Assembly (NCBI GenBank): GCA_009993605.1
Contig: JAACTB010000007.1
Location: forward strand, 1-64,000
Source: Erythrobacter sp.
GTDB taxonomy: Bacteria > Pseudomonadota > Alphaproteobacteria > Sphingomonadales > Sphingomonadaceae
Length of the DNA: 64,000 bases
Reading direction: 5' to 3'
Shown here: positions 10,137 through 19,653 of the stretch, one piece after another
Layout of the letters: the number at the start of each line of letters is the position of its first letter
How positions within the stretch are numbered: position 1 is the stretch's first letter
Program-made: the position numbers and the translations under genes
Notes under the pieces: model-generated
The model's input: the letters and a program-made list of their open reading frames with translations, nothing else
What the model was told of the DNA's origin: nothing
Database searches by the model: none

Positions 10137-11783
10137 ATGAGCGAACGCGAATCGATGCCCTGCGATGTCGTCATCATCGGCGGCGGTGTGGCCGGGATGG
10201 CGGCGGCGATCCGGCTGAAACAGCTCAACGAAGAGCTTGAGGTCGTAGTGCTCGAAAAGGGCAGCGAGATCGGCGCGCATATCCTGTCGGGCGCGGTGGT
10301 CGATCCGCGCGCGCTCGACGAATTGCTGCCCGAATGGCGCGAGATGGACTGTCCACTCGCCGAAACCCCCGTGACGGACAACCAGCACTGGGTGATGAGC
10401 GCGTCGAAGAAATGGGAAATGCCGCATCTGCTGATGCCGCCTTTCCTGACGAATACCGGCAATTACACCTGCTCGCTCGGCAATCTGACTCGCTGGATGG
10501 CGGAGCAGGCCGAGGGGCTGGGCGTGATGGTGTTCCCCGGTTTCCCGGCGAGCGAGGTCATGTTCGACGAAAACGGCGCGGTCTCGGGCGTGATCACGCA
10601 GGACATGGGTGTCGCGGCGGACGGATCGCACAAGCCAGATTACCAGCCGGGGATGGAAATCCACGCGAAATACACCCTCTTCGCCGAAGGCGCGCGCGGC
10701 AATCTCACCAAGAAGATGAAAGCCAAGTTCGATCTGGAGGCCGATTGCCAGCCGCAGATCTACGGCCTCGGCATCAAGGAATTGTGGGACATCGACCCCG
10801 AAAAGCACGAACCCGGCCGCGTGATTCATACGCAGGGTTGGCCTTTGTCGGAAAGCGAGAGCTGGGGCGGGGGCTTCCTCTATCACCAGGCGAACGGCCA
10901 GGTCGCGCTCGGCTTCGTCACCGCGCTCGATTACAAGAACCCGTACGTCCGCCCCTATCAGGAATTCCAGCGCTGGAAGCACCATCCCGCGATCGCCGAG
11001 ATCCTCGAAGGCGGCAAGCGCGTGGCCTATGGCGCGCGGGCGATCAACGAAGGCGGCTGGCAGTCAGTCCCCAAGCTCGCCTTCCCGGGCGGGGCGCTGA
11101 TCGGCTGCGCCGCCGGCTTCGTAAACGTGCCCCGGATCAAGGGCAGCCACACTGCGATGAAGAGCGGGATGCTGGCGGCGGAAAGCATCGCCAATGCCAT
11201 CGCGGCTGGTCAGGAGAAGACCGAACTCAATGATTACGATAGCAATTTGCGCGAAAGCTGGATCGCAGTCGAGCTTAAGAAAGTGAAGAACGCGCAGCCC
11301 GCAGTTTCGAAATACGGCGCCGATATCGGCACCGTTCTGGCGGGCATCGACATGTGGATGCGCACGCTCAAGATCGGGCTGCCGATCACGATGAAGCACG
11401 AGCCTGATTACGAGCATCTCCAGCGCGTCGATCTGTTCAAGCCGATCGATTATCCCAAGCCCGACGGCGTGCTCAGTTTCGACCGGCTGACCAATGTCGC
11501 CTTCAGCTTCACCAATCACGCCGAGGACCAGCGCAATCACTTGCAGGTCCAGGACATGGAATTGCAGCGCGAGAGCGAGCTGGGCGTCTATGGCGGCCCA
11601 TCGACCCGCTATTGCCCGGCCGGCGTCTACGAATGGGTGACGGAGGACGAGGGCGAGCCCAAATTCGTGATCAATTCGCAGAACTGCGTCCACTGCAAGA
11701 CCTGCGACATCAAGGATCCTAACCAGAACATCGAATGGACCACACCCGAAGGCGGCGGCGGACCCAATTATCCGAATATGTAG
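10137..11783 (+). CDS. Electron transfer flavoprotein-ubiquinone oxidoreductase
   Basis: ETF-QO passes electrons from acyl-CoA dehydrogenases (through ETF) to ubiquinone at the cytoplasmic membrane. The 548-aa sequence starts with the FAD dinucleotide fold VVIIGGGVAGMAAA. It contains the family-typical PRIKGSHTAMKSGMLAAE segment and ends with a [4Fe-4S] domain whose cysteines are C493 in RYCPAGVYE and C517, C520, C523 in NCVHCKTCDIKDP. Length and motif order match the mitochondrial and alphaproteobacterial enzymes. The start ATG at 10137 follows AGAGAGA. ispE begins 36 nt downstream and is probably cotranscribed. Confidence 0.96.
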   Translation: MSERESMPCDVVIIGGGVAGMAAAIRLKQLNEELEVVVLEKGSEIGAHILSGAVVDPRALDELLPEWREMDCPLAETPVTDNQHWVMSASKKWEMPHLLMPPFLTNTGNYTCSLGNLTRWMAEQAEGLGVMVFPGFPASEVMFDENGAVSGVITQDMGVAADGSHKPDYQPGMEIHAKYTLFAEGARGNLTKKMKAKFDLEADCQPQIYGLGIKELWDIDPEKHEPGRVIHTQGWPLSESESWGGGFLYHQANGQVALGFVTALDYKNPYVRPYQEFQRWKHHPAIAEILEGGKRVAYGARAINEGGWQSVPKLAFPGGALIGCAAGFVNVPRIKGSHTAMKSGMLAAESIANAIAAGQEKTELNDYDSNLRESWIAVELKKVKNAQPAVSKYGADIGTVLAGIDMWMRTLKIGLPITMKHEPDYEHLQRVDLFKPIDYPKPDGVLSFDRLTNVAFSFTNHAEDQRNHLQVQDMELQRESELGVYGGPSTRYCPAGVYEWVTEDEGEPKFVINSQNCVHCKTCDIKDPNQNIEWTTPEGGGGPNYPNM

Positions 11784-11819
11784 GCCTCTGTTTCGACCTC
11801 GGTGCGGGACAGGTCCCCA

Positions 11820-12632
11820 ATGAGCGAAACCGCCTACGCCAAGATCAACCTCGCGCTGCATGTCCGCAGGCGGCGCGAGGATGGCTATCACGAGCTGGAA
11901 ACGCTGTTCGCCTTCGTGGAGGCGGGCGATGTCCTGACGGCACGGGCTTCGCCTAGGGATGAGGTGCATGTCACCGGCGAATTTGCCGGTGGTCTCGACA
12001 ATCCGTTCGACAATCTCGTCGCGAAGGCGCTTTCGGCTCTGCCGCGCGCTGATGGGCTGGCGATCTTGCTGGAAAAGAACCTGCCCGTTGCCGCCGGGCT
12101 CGGCGGCGGATCGGCGGACGCAGGTGCGGTCTTTCGCATCGTTCGGGACCGATATGGCCTGCCGCAGGACTGGACGACGCGCGCCGCCAGGCTGGGGGCT
12201 GACGTTCCTGCCTGCGTCGAAAGCCGAACCTGTATCGGGCGCGGCACCGGGACCGATCTCGAACCGCTTATCGACGACAGCTTGGACGGTGTCGTCTGCC
12301 TGCTCGTCAATCCGCGCGTCCCCCTGTCGACCGGACCGGTCTTCACGAATTGGGACGGCACGGATTGCGGCCCGCTTCCCATGGGCACGGCGAGGGACAT
12401 CGCCCTCGCCGGGCGCAACGATCTCGAAGCGCCCGCGATCGGCCTGTGCCCCGCGATCGCGGGCGTCCTGTCCGCTCTGGCGCAAACCAAGCCGCTTCTG
12501 CATCGCATGTCCGGGTCGGGCGCGACCTGCTTTGCGCTTTATGAAAGCGCGCAGGCATGCGAAGAAGCCTCCGCGCGCATCGCCGCGGCCCATCCGGGGT
12601 GGTGGCGGATGCAAGGTGCCCTCAGAAATTGA
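11820..12632 (+). CDS. ispE: 4-(cytidine 5'-diphospho)-2-C-methyl-D-erythritol kinase
   Basis: IspE phosphorylates CDP-methylerythritol in the non-mevalonate isoprenoid pathway. The 270-aa GHMP kinase starts with the conserved YAKINLALHV (Lys8), carries the ATP loop PVAAGLGGGSADAGAV (89-104), the GADVPAC segment with the catalytic Asp near 128, and the C-terminal MSGSGATCFALY motif. The ATG at 11820 matches the family N-terminus; a start six codons upstream is possible in frame. It lies 36 nt after the ETF-QO gene and 12 nt before the amidohydrolase-like gene. Confidence 0.96.
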   Translation: MSETAYAKINLALHVRRRREDGYHELETLFAFVEAGDVLTARASPRDEVHVTGEFAGGLDNPFDNLVAKALSALPRADGLAILLEKNLPVAAGLGGGSADAGAVFRIVRDRYGLPQDWTTRAARLGADVPACVESRTCIGRGTGTDLEPLIDDSLDGVVCLLVNPRVPLSTGPVFTNWDGTDCGPLPMGTARDIALAGRNDLEAPAIGLCPAIAGVLSALAQTKPLLHRMSGSGATCFALYESAQACEEASARIAAAHPGWWRMQGALRN

Positions 12633-12644
12633 GATTTTGACGAA

Positions 12645-13376
12645 ATGCTGATCGACGAAAAGCCTTATCGCCAGGTGGGCGAGGCCGGCCCTGCCGAATT
12701 GATGTGCGTTGCCGATCATGCATCGAATTTCGTGCCGGACGGGATCGAACTCGGCATCGATCCGAAATTGCTCGACGAGCATATCGCGGTCGATATCGGA
12801 GTCAGCGGCGTGGCCGACCGGCTCGCGCGGCGGCACGGCATCCCTGCCCATATCGCAACGGTAAGCCGCCTCGTCTGCGATCTGCACCGCAAGGAGGACG
12901 AGGCTGCAGTGGTCCCGACGGAAAGCGACGGCCATCTGATCCCGGGCAATATCGGGGCGAATATCGAACGGCGGATGGCGCTCTACCATCGCCCGTATCA
13001 CAACGCGCTCGGCGAGATGATCGAGCGGGTGCGGCCCAAGCTGCTGCTGGCGGTCCACAGCTTCACACCCGAACTCGCCACCAGTTCGCAGGAGCGGCCC
13101 TGGGAGATCGGATTGCTCTATAATGAGGACGATCGCGCGGCGCGCCATGCCATCCGGCTGTTCGGCGAACAGGGTCTGACAGTGGGGGACAACGAACCCT
13201 ATTCGGGCAAGCAGTTGAATGCGACGATGGATCGCCACGCCGAGGCGCGCGGCATTCCCTATCTGACGCTGGAGATCCGCCAGGACCAGATCGCCACCGA
13301 GGCGGGCCAGGCGCGCTGGGCCACATTGGTCGCGGACGTAGCGGGCAGGGTGCTGCTTGCGCTTGAGAGCGCCTAA
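12645..13376 (+). CDS. N-formylglutamate amidohydrolase family protein
   Basis: This 243-aa protein belongs to the zinc-dependent N-formylglutamate amidohydrolase (HutG-like) family. Typical features are [12 protein letters not shown] near the N-terminus, [12 protein letters not shown], a [11 protein letters not shown] segment, AVHSFTPE in the middle and [10 protein letters not shown] near the end. Classical HutG releases glutamate from N-formylglutamate in histidine breakdown. No hut gene is nearby, so the substrate here is open; many alphaproteobacteria carry several paralogues. It follows ispE by 12 nt. Confidence 0.88.
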   Translation: MLIDEKPYRQVGEAGPAELMCVADHASNFVPDGIELGIDPKLLDEHIAVDIGVSGVADRLARRHGIPAHIATVSRLVCDLHRKEDEAAVVPTESDGHLIPGNIGANIERRMALYHRPYHNALGEMIERVRPKLLLAVHSFTPELATSSQERPWEIGLLYNEDDRAARHAIRLFGEQGLTVGDNEPYSGKQLNATMDRHAEARGIPYLTLEIRQDQIATEAGQARWATLVADVAGRVLLALESA

Positions 13377-13489
13377 GGAAAGATACGGACGCAGGCTCTT
13401 GCCTCGCGGCGCTCTCCCGGCGAAAGCTCCCATCGCTTAGGGATAATTTACGGCCAATTCCCGATGACGGCCCGAGGACGGAGAGAGAC
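13377..13489 (+). promoter_or_regulatory. Intergenic region upstream of ilvD
   Basis: These 113 bp separate the amidohydrolase stop from ilvD and probably hold the ilvD promoter. The stretch GGGATAATTTACGG near 13440-13453 is the most AT-rich part and could include a -10 element, but no matching -35 at proper spacing is clear. An SD-like GGACGGAGAGAG precedes ilvD. No leader-peptide attenuator of the branched-chain type is visible. Confidence 0.35.
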
Positions 13490-15208
13490 ATGCCGCAATT
13501 CGACAAATCCCGGCTCCCCAGCCGCCACGTTTCGGTGGGTCCCGAGCGCGCACCGCATCGCTCCTATTATTACGCCATGGGTCTGAGCGAGGAAGAGATC
13601 GCGCGGCCCTTCGTCGGCGTGGTCAGCGCGGGTAATGACAGTGCGCCGTGCAACACCACGCTCGATGCGCAGGCCGATGTCTGCCGTCGCGGAGTCGAAG
13701 AAGGGGGCGGAATGCCGCGCCGCTTCAACACGATCACTGTCACCGATGGCATCGCCATGGGCCACCAGGGCATGAAGAGTTCGCTGGTCAGCCGCGAAGT
13801 CATTGCGGACAGCGTCGAATTGTCGGTGCGCGGGCATTGCTACGATGCGCTGGTCGGGTTTGCCGGGTGCGACAAATCGCTGCCGGGCATGATGATGGCG
13901 ATGCTGCGCCTGAATGTGCCCAGCATCTTCGTTTATGGCGGTTCGATCCTTCCCGGTACCTATCGCGGGCAGGACGTTACCGTCGTCGACGTGTTTGAAG
14001 CGGTGGGCCAGCACGCCGCGGGGAATTGCCCGCTCAAGGATCTGACAGCGCTCGAGAAAGTCGCTTGTCCAGGACATGGCGCCTGTGGCGGCCAGTTTAC
14101 CGCCAACACCATGGCCTGTGTCGGTGAAGCCATCGGATTATCCCTTCCGAACAGCAATATGACGCCCGCTCCTTACAATTCGCGCGAAGAAATCGCGGTG
14201 GCGGCGGGGCGTCAGGTCATGGCCCTGGTCGAGCGGAATTTGCGACCGCGCGATATCTGCACCCGCGCTGCGTTCGAGAATGCCGCGCGCGTCGTCGCGG
14301 CCACTGGAGGATCGACCAATGCAGCCTTGCACTTGCCCGCAATGGCGCATGAAGCAGGGATTGCGTTCGATCTTCAGGACGTCGCAGAAATATTTAAATC
14401 AACGCCTTACATCGCGGATTTGAAGCCCGGTGGGAAGTATGTCGCCAAGGATATGCACGAAGCGGGCGGCGTCTACATGGCTATGAAGACGCTGCTCGAT
14501 GGCGGCTTCATCGATCCCGAACCGCTGACCGTCACCGGCAAGACGCTGGGCGAGAACATCGAGGAAGTGACCTGGAACCCCGACCAGAAGGTCTTCTACG
14601 AGGTTTCCAATCCGATCACGCCGACAGGCGGCGTGGTGGGTCTCAAAGGGTCGCTCGCACCCGATGGCGCGATCGTGAAGGTCGCGGGAATGGCGCGACT
14701 GCAATTCACCGGCCCCGCGCGCGTGTTCGAGTGCGAGGAAGAGGCGTTTGCCGCCGTCGAGGCGCGGGATATCGCCGAGGGTAGCGTGATCGTGATCCGC
14801 TATGAAGGGCCGAAGGGCGGGCCCGGCATGCGTGAGATGCTCGCCACCACCGCTGCGCTGTATGGGCAGGGAATGGGCGAAAAGGTCGCGCTAATCACCG
14901 ATGGACGCTTCAGCGGCGCGACCCGCGGCTTCTGCATCGGCCATGTCGGCCCCGAGGCCGCGGAAGGCGGCCCGATCGCGCTTGTCGAGAACGGCGACAC
15001 CATCGCGATCGATGCCGAAGCGGGGACGATCGAGCTTCTGGTCGACAAGGCGGTGCTGGACGAACGCCGCTTGGCGTGGCAGCCGCGCAAGCATGACTAT
15101 CAGTCCGGAGCCTTGTGGCGGTTCGCCCAGAATGTCGGTCCCGCGCATGAAGGCGCCGTCACGCACCCCGGCGCGGCGCGCGAAACGCACGTTTTCGCCG
15201 ATATCTAG
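13490..15208 (+). CDS. ilvD: Dihydroxy-acid dehydratase
   Basis: IlvD dehydrates 2,3-dihydroxy-isovalerate and 2,3-dihydroxy-3-methylvalerate in valine, isoleucine and pantothenate synthesis. The 572-aa sequence has the Fe-S cysteine motifs [26 protein letters not shown] and [14 protein letters not shown]. It also has the C-terminal [23 protein letters not shown] signature. Length fits the shorter [2Fe-2S]-type bacterial enzymes. The next gene, a lipoprotein, starts inside the last 62 nt of ilvD in another frame, suggesting translational coupling to nnr and the RNA methyltransferase gene downstream. Confidence 0.97.
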   Translation: MPQFDKSRLPSRHVSVGPERAPHRSYYYAMGLSEEEIARPFVGVVSAGNDSAPCNTTLDAQADVCRRGVEEGGGMPRRFNTITVTDGIAMGHQGMKSSLVSREVIADSVELSVRGHCYDALVGFAGCDKSLPGMMMAMLRLNVPSIFVYGGSILPGTYRGQDVTVVDVFEAVGQHAAGNCPLKDLTALEKVACPGHGACGGQFTANTMACVGEAIGLSLPNSNMTPAPYNSREEIAVAAGRQVMALVERNLRPRDICTRAAFENAARVVAATGGSTNAALHLPAMAHEAGIAFDLQDVAEIFKSTPYIADLKPGGKYVAKDMHEAGGVYMAMKTLLDGGFIDPEPLTVTGKTLGENIEEVTWNPDQKVFYEVSNPITPTGGVVGLKGSLAPDGAIVKVAGMARLQFTGPARVFECEEEAFAAVEARDIAEGSVIVIRYEGPKGGPGMREMLATTAALYGQGMGEKVALITDGRFSGATRGFCIGHVGPEAAEGGPIALVENGDTIAIDAEAGTIELLVDKAVLDERRLAWQPRKHDYQSGALWRFAQNVGPAHEGAVTHPGAARETHVFADI

Positions 15209-15518
15209 CGCAATCCTGCTGGCCGCCTGTTCGAGCGGGCCGGTCCAGGAGCAGGCCGACGCGGGCGCGGTCCCCATCGAATGCGCGGTCGGTCCGGGGA
15301 GCGAACTTGCGCCCGATTGCCTCGTGGAAATGGATGGGAATGCTCTGGTGATCCGCCATCCCGACGGCAGTTTCCGTCGTCTGATCCGCGATGGCGACAG
15401 CTTGTCGTCGGCGGACGGAGCGGGCGAACCGATGATGGCGCGCGAGGGGGAGACGGTGGAATTCACTGTCGATGGTGACCGCTATCGCTGGCGGGCGGGG
15501 CAGTTGGATGGCCGATAA
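15147..15518 (+). CDS. Small predicted lipoprotein
   Basis: This 123-aa protein is not one I recognise. It starts with a basic n-region ([13 protein letters not shown]), then [12 protein letters not shown], a good lipobox with Cys28 as the lipidated residue. Without the ATG at 15147, which lies inside the ilvD 3' end, the signal would be lost, so I choose that start despite the 62-nt overlap. The mature part is short, acidic and contains a four-cysteine pattern (C28, then CAV and DCL), with several short beta-like segments such as [16 protein letters not shown]. It overlaps the nnr start by 11 nt. Envelope location is inferred from the signal. Confidence 0.75.
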   Translation: MKAPSRTPARRAKRTFSPISSAILLAACSSGPVQEQADAGAVPIECAVGPGSELAPDCLVEMDGNALVIRHPDGSFRRLIRDGDSLSSADGAGEPMMAREGETVEFTVDGDRYRWRAGQLDGR

Positions 15519-16899
15519 TGCCGTATTGACGGTTGCGCAGATGCGCGCGGCGGAAGAGGCCGCGATGCAGAACGGCGTCGACGAATGGGAACTCATGCTC
15601 ACTGCGGGCCGCGCGACAGCCGCCTGGGTGGCGCGCATGGCGGCGGGGCGATCGGTGACGATTCTCTGCGGGCCGGGCAACAATGGCGGCGATGGCTATG
15701 TCATCGCGGAAACGCTGCGTGCTTCCGGTCATGACGTTAAGGTCGTCGCTCCGGTCGATCCGAAGGGAGAAGTGGCGCAGAAGGCCCGCGCCCAATTCGC
15801 TGGCAAACCCGCCCGTACAGGCCGGATCGATAAGGCTGTCGTGGTCGATTGCCTGTTCGGATACGGATTGGATCGCGCCGTCGAGGGCCCGTTTGCCGAT
15901 TTGCTCGAGGAAATGGACCGCAGCGATAGTTTTCGGATCGCAGTCGATGTGCCGAGCGCGATTGCGAGCGATAGTGGGGAGGTGCTGGGTCCTCTCCCGC
16001 GCTACGATCTAACGCTGGCGCTGGGCGCCTGGAAGCGCGCGCATTTCATGATGCCCGCCATGGCGCGAATGGGCGAGACACGTCTCGTGCCGATCGGCCT
16101 GGACATCGGGTCAACGGATTGCGTGCTGTCGAGGCGACCGCATTTCTCAGCGCCGGAGCCCGACAGCCACAAATATCGCCGCGGTCTTCTGGCGATCGTC
16201 GCCGGAGCGATGCCGGGTGCGCCGCTCCTGTCATCAAAGGCGGCCATGCGCTCCGGGGCGGGTTACGTGAAACTGCTGAGCGACCATTCGCATCCCGACG
16301 CGCCGGCGGAGCTTGTCGTCGCAGATGATCCGCTCGATCGCGCGCTAGCCGACGAGCGTATCGATGCGATCCTGATCGGCCCGGGGCTGGGCCGCGACGA
16401 CACAGCTTCGCGGCGGCTTTCCGCAGTCCTCGCAGCGGGTCGGCCCACCGTACTGGATGCCGATGCGCTGCACATGCTGACGCCTGACCTGCTCGGCGCC
16501 CGTGCTGAAACAACACTGATCATGACTCCTCATGAGGGCGAATTGTCCAAGCTTTGCAACAGTTTCGGTGTCGAGAGTGCGAATAAGCTCGATACAGCTT
16601 CACGTTTGGCACAGACAAGCGATACCGTGATCCTTGCCAAGGGTCCGGACACCGTGCTGGCCTCTCCCGACGGACGCTCCATGGTCTTCCCGCGCGGGTC
16701 GAGCTGGCTTTCTACCGCAGGAACGGGCGACGTACTGGCAGGCCTTGTGGCGAGCAGACTGGCGCATCATGGCGATGCCGTCCGCGCGGCGGAAGAGGGG
16801 GTCTGGCTACATCACGAAGCAGCGCGCCTCGCCGGGCCGGGCTTCACGGCAGGCGACCTTGCCGATGCGGTGAGAACCGCCGTGGCGCAGCTTTCATGA
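15508..16899 (+). CDS. nnr: Bifunctional NAD(P)H-hydrate epimerase / ADP-dependent dehydratase
   Basis: Nnr repairs NAD(P)H damaged by hydration: the N-terminal YjeF_N domain epimerises R- and S-NAD(P)HX, and the C-terminal ribokinase-like domain dehydrates S-NAD(P)HX with ADP. The 463-aa sequence shows both parts: CGPGNNGGDGYVIA in the N half and GPGLGRDD, MTPHEGEL and STAGTGDVLAG in the C half. The ATG at 15508 (after TTGG) starts the conserved region; an in-frame start 36 nt earlier is unlikely. Its stop overlaps the RNA methyltransferase start as ATGA. Confidence 0.95.
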   Translation: MADNAVLTVAQMRAAEEAAMQNGVDEWELMLTAGRATAAWVARMAAGRSVTILCGPGNNGGDGYVIAETLRASGHDVKVVAPVDPKGEVAQKARAQFAGKPARTGRIDKAVVVDCLFGYGLDRAVEGPFADLLEEMDRSDSFRIAVDVPSAIASDSGEVLGPLPRYDLTLALGAWKRAHFMMPAMARMGETRLVPIGLDIGSTDCVLSRRPHFSAPEPDSHKYRRGLLAIVAGAMPGAPLLSSKAAMRSGAGYVKLLSDHSHPDAPAELVVADDPLDRALADERIDAILIGPGLGRDDTASRRLSAVLAAGRPTVLDADALHMLTPDLLGARAETTLIMTPHEGELSKLCNSFGVESANKLDTASRLAQTSDTVILAKGPDTVLASPDGRSMVFPRGSSWLSTAGTGDVLAGLVASRLAHHGDAVRAAEEGVWLHHEAARLAGPGFTAGDLADAVRTAVAQLS

Positions 16900-18089
16900 C
16901 GGGCTCACCGATCATACGCATCGCCGCCAAGGGCGACGGGGTCGCGGCTGACGGGCGGCACGTCGCGGGCGGCGTACCGGGCGATATCCTGTTGGCGGAT
17001 GGGTCGCTGGAGCCGGGGCCACATCGCGTGGCGCCGCCCTGCCGCCACTTTGCCCGCTGCGGCGGATGCCAATTACAGCAGGCCGACGAGACGGCTCTTA
17101 CACGTTTTGTCACCGAGCGAGTGACATCGGCCGCCGCCTCGCAGGATATTACTGTCGGCGAATTGCTTGAGACTCACATCTCGCCTCCGCACAGCCGCAG
17201 GCGCGCGACGCTCCACGGCCTCAAGACCGCTGGAAAATTCGTGCTCGGATTTCGTGAGGCGGGCTCCCACCGTATCGTCGACATCACGGAATGTTTGGTT
17301 CTTCGATCCGAACTGTTTCGAATTACCGGACCGTTACGTGCGATACTTGCAAAACTTTCGAGCAAGGCGCCGGTCGATGTCGCTCTCACCCTGACCGATC
17401 AGGGCCTCGATTGCACGCTGACCGGGATACAGCTCGACGGGCTGGGGCCGACAGAGGCCCTGCTTGATTTCGCACGCGAACAGGCGCTTGCGCGGCTCTC
17501 GCTCGATCAGGGGTATGGGGCGGAGACGCTGTGGGAGCCCGAACCCGTCACGGTCACGCTCGGCGGAATCGCCGTGGCCTTTCCCGAACAGGGTTTTCTC
17601 CAGCCGACCCAGGACGGCGAAGCGATCCTGGCGCAGGATGCGCGCGATTTTACCGCAGGAGCGCAAACGATCGCGGATTTGTTCGCGGGTCTGGGCACCT
17701 TCGCCTTCCACGTAGCGAACCCGGCCAAGGTTCTCGCAGTCGAGGCAGCGCGCGATCCGCATCTGGCGTGCAAAGCCGCTGCAAACGCCTTGCGACTGCC
17801 GGTCCACGCCCTGCATCGCGATCTGTTCCGCAATCCGCTCCAGCCCGACGAGATTTCACGTTTCGATGCCGTGCTGCTCGACCCGCCGCGAGCAGGCGCG
17901 CGCGAGCAGGTGGCCACGATCGCGGCGAGCGAGATCAAACGCGTCGTTTATATCAGTTGCAATCCGGCAAGCTGGGCACGCGATGCGAAGACGCTGGCGG
18001 AGGCCGGTTTCCGGCTCGAGAAATTGCGACCGGTCGGACAGTTCCGCTGGTCCACCCATGTCGAGCTGACCAGCCTTTTCATTAGGTAA
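16896..18089 (+). CDS. TrmA/RlmD-type class I SAM-dependent RNA methyltransferase
   Basis: This 397-aa enzyme should methylate C5 of a uridine in rRNA or tRNA. An [4Fe-4S] cluster motif near residue 50 reads CRHFARCGGCQLQQ. The SAM site is in IADLFAGLGTFAFH, and the C-terminal DPPRAGA and YISCNPASWARD carry the catalytic cysteine. The N-terminal TRAM domain is short (residues 1-40). RlmC, RlmD and TrmA share these motifs, so the exact target (for example U1939 of 23S rRNA) is not decided by sequence alone. It is coupled to nnr by an ATGA overlap and converges on the exosortase locus hydrolase gene 69 bp downstream. Confidence 0.9.
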   Translation: MTGSPIIRIAAKGDGVAADGRHVAGGVPGDILLADGSLEPGPHRVAPPCRHFARCGGCQLQQADETALTRFVTERVTSAAASQDITVGELLETHISPPHSRRRATLHGLKTAGKFVLGFREAGSHRIVDITECLVLRSELFRITGPLRAILAKLSSKAPVDVALTLTDQGLDCTLTGIQLDGLGPTEALLDFAREQALARLSLDQGYGAETLWEPEPVTVTLGGIAVAFPEQGFLQPTQDGEAILAQDARDFTAGAQTIADLFAGLGTFAFHVANPAKVLAVEAARDPHLACKAAANALRLPVHALHRDLFRNPLQPDEISRFDAVLLDPPRAGAREQVATIAASEIKRVVYISCNPASWARDAKTLAEAGFRLEKLRPVGQFRWSTHVELTSLFIR

Positions 18090-18158
18090 GCGATATCTCA
18101 AGAGAGATTTAGCTTCGCATCGAAAATCTTCACATTTCAACGGCGTAAGCAAAGTTGG

Positions 18159-18968
18159 TCAGTCGTTCAGAGACTCAAGCAAGCGGGTTTCGAGCCACTG
18201 GCGGGCGTGAGGTTCGACATAGGCGTGGCCCGCTTTCGGGCAGCGCGCGATCCGCGCATCGCTCGCGTCCCAGTTCTCGATGAAAACCTGCGCGGTGCGA
18301 TCGGCTTCGGCGAGGAGAATGCGAACCGAGCCCGAAAATCCGGCCAATCCATCGCGCAAATCGCCTGCGAGCGTGCTCGGCGCGGCTTTCGGCCCCACCG
18401 CCCGCGCGATCCCGCGCAACAGCTTGCGGTAATCGACGCCGCCCGACAGCAGCCGGGCAATCTCGCGTGGATTTTTCAGTTTCGCGATATAGCGCGCGCG
18501 GATCGCGCTGGCGGGGGGCGTCGTATCGGAACCTGAATCGTCGCCTTCGTCACCCGCATCCCCCGCTTCCTCGATCGTCCACGGGTTGGACAGGACCAGC
18601 GCATCGCAGCCCGCGCCGCCCGCAAGCATCAGTGCGCTGGCCGCATCGCAATTGCCGAAGCCGACGACGCGCGAAACCTGCGGCGCTGCCTCGCGAAACG
18701 CGGCGAGAGCGGCGCGGATGTCGGCCTCTTCGTCGCGAAATCCCCGATTGATGCCCTCGCTGTCTCCGACCCCGCGTCGGTCGAAGCGAAAGACCGGGAA
18801 ACCCTGCTCGGCCAGCGATGCGGCCAACGAGGCCTGCCCTGAAAATGCGCCGCTGCGGATCTCGTTACCGCCCGTCACGAGCAATAGGCCGGTCGTCTTT
18901 TCGCCCTCATCGAGCGTCGCGGCGAGGCGATCGCTTTCGCACAGAAAAGTGAGGTGGCGCCGGGTCAC
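18159..18968 (-). CDS. Hydrolase 1, exosortase A system-associated
   Basis: This 269-aa alpha/beta-hydrolase is a marker of XrtA loci. GLLLVTGGNEIRSG, FRFDRRGVGDSEG (61-72) and the expected elbow after a beta strand are visible. The elbow reads GFGNCDAAS, so Cys107 takes the place of the usual serine. The C-terminal CPKAGHAYVEPHARQW could supply the histidine. The GTG at 18968 is chosen because it overlaps the stop of hydrolase 2 as GTGA; an upstream reading through that gene encodes only basic low-complexity sequence. Its substrate is unknown; a role in releasing carrier-bound acyl groups is an inference from the ACP and ligase neighbours. Confidence 0.85.
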   Translation of the reverse strand: MTRRHLTFLCESDRLAATLDEGEKTTGLLLVTGGNEIRSGAFSGQASLAASLAEQGFPVFRFDRRGVGDSEGINRGFRDEEADIRAALAAFREAAPQVSRVVGFGNCDAASALMLAGGAGCDALVLSNPWTIEEAGDAGDEGDDSGSDTTPPASAIRARYIAKLKNPREIARLLSGGVDYRKLLRGIARAVGPKAAPSTLAGDLRDGLAGFSGSVRILLAEADRTAQVFIENWDASDARIARCPKAGHAYVEPHARQWLETRLLESLND

Positions 18969-19642
18969 GAGACGAGCTCCATGGCGATGATCGCGGCGAG
19001 GGCATCGGCCTGATCGGGATCCTCGCTCGGTTCCGCGCGCAGCCAGAGGGGCGATCCGCCGAGCGTGGCCTGATCGACGATGCGAAGGCGCGGATCGGCG
19101 GGCGCGTCGGCCTGTTCGAGTTGCGCGATCATTTCGGCCGACAAATGCCATCCGGCCAGTTCCAAACCCTGTTCGCGTCCGGTCTCGAGCAAACTCTCGA
19201 CCTTCTCCGCGCGACCCGCCTCGCGCGAGGCGATCGTACGCGCGCGAAGCAGCGCCCGCAGGATCTGGCGGCCCTTCGAGGGAGCATACAGGAAACCGGG
19301 CAGATGATCGGGCGCCAACAGACCGCCGCCGCGAATGGCCAGGATATGCGTGGCTTCAAAATGGTTCGCCGCTTCGCGAACGGCGGCGCGCCAATCGGCC
19401 AGCGATTGCTTCTCGAGCGGAGCCGGACTTTCATTGCAGCCTGGAAGATCGGGCAGGACACTGTCGATCCCAGCCCCGTCGAGGCGGCGCATCACCGCGA
19501 CGATCTGCCGCCGCAGCTTGTTGTGCTCGTCGAACAGCGGCGGAAGGATCAGCAACCGCGATAGGCGCCCCTTCTCGAAGGACAGTACCAGTTCCTGGCT
19601 GTGCCCGCGATCGCCCAGAGGCGCGTTCCAGCTCGCGTACAC
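18965..19642 (-). CDS. Hydrolase 2, exosortase A system-associated
   Basis: This 225-aa alpha/beta-hydrolase-fold protein is paired with hydrolase 1 in XrtA loci. It shows ILPPLFDEHNKLRRQIV (32-48) and LPDLPGCNES (63-72). At the place where a nucleophile elbow would be it has LAIRGGGLLA (101-110), with no Ser, Cys or Asp, so it may be a non-catalytic partner or use another residue. The start is GTG 19642, 11 nt after the acyl carrier protein stop. The gene overlaps hydrolase 1 by GTGA, so the two are translated together. Confidence 0.82.
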   Translation of the reverse strand: MYASWNAPLGDRGHSQELVLSFEKGRLSRLLILPPLFDEHNKLRRQIVAVMRRLDGAGIDSVLPDLPGCNESPAPLEKQSLADWRAAVREAANHFEATHILAIRGGGLLAPDHLPGFLYAPSKGRQILRALLRARTIASREAGRAEKVESLLETGREQGLELAGWHLSAEMIAQLEQADAPADPRLRIVDQATLGGSPLWLRAEPSEDPDQADALAAIIAMELVS

Positions 19643-19653
19643 GCCCCGTCCGC

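Noticed and set aside
18093-18110. ATCTC-AAGA-GAGAT hairpin as a terminator after the RNA methyltransferase gene
   Set aside because: The stem is only 5 AT-rich base pairs and no real T-run follows.
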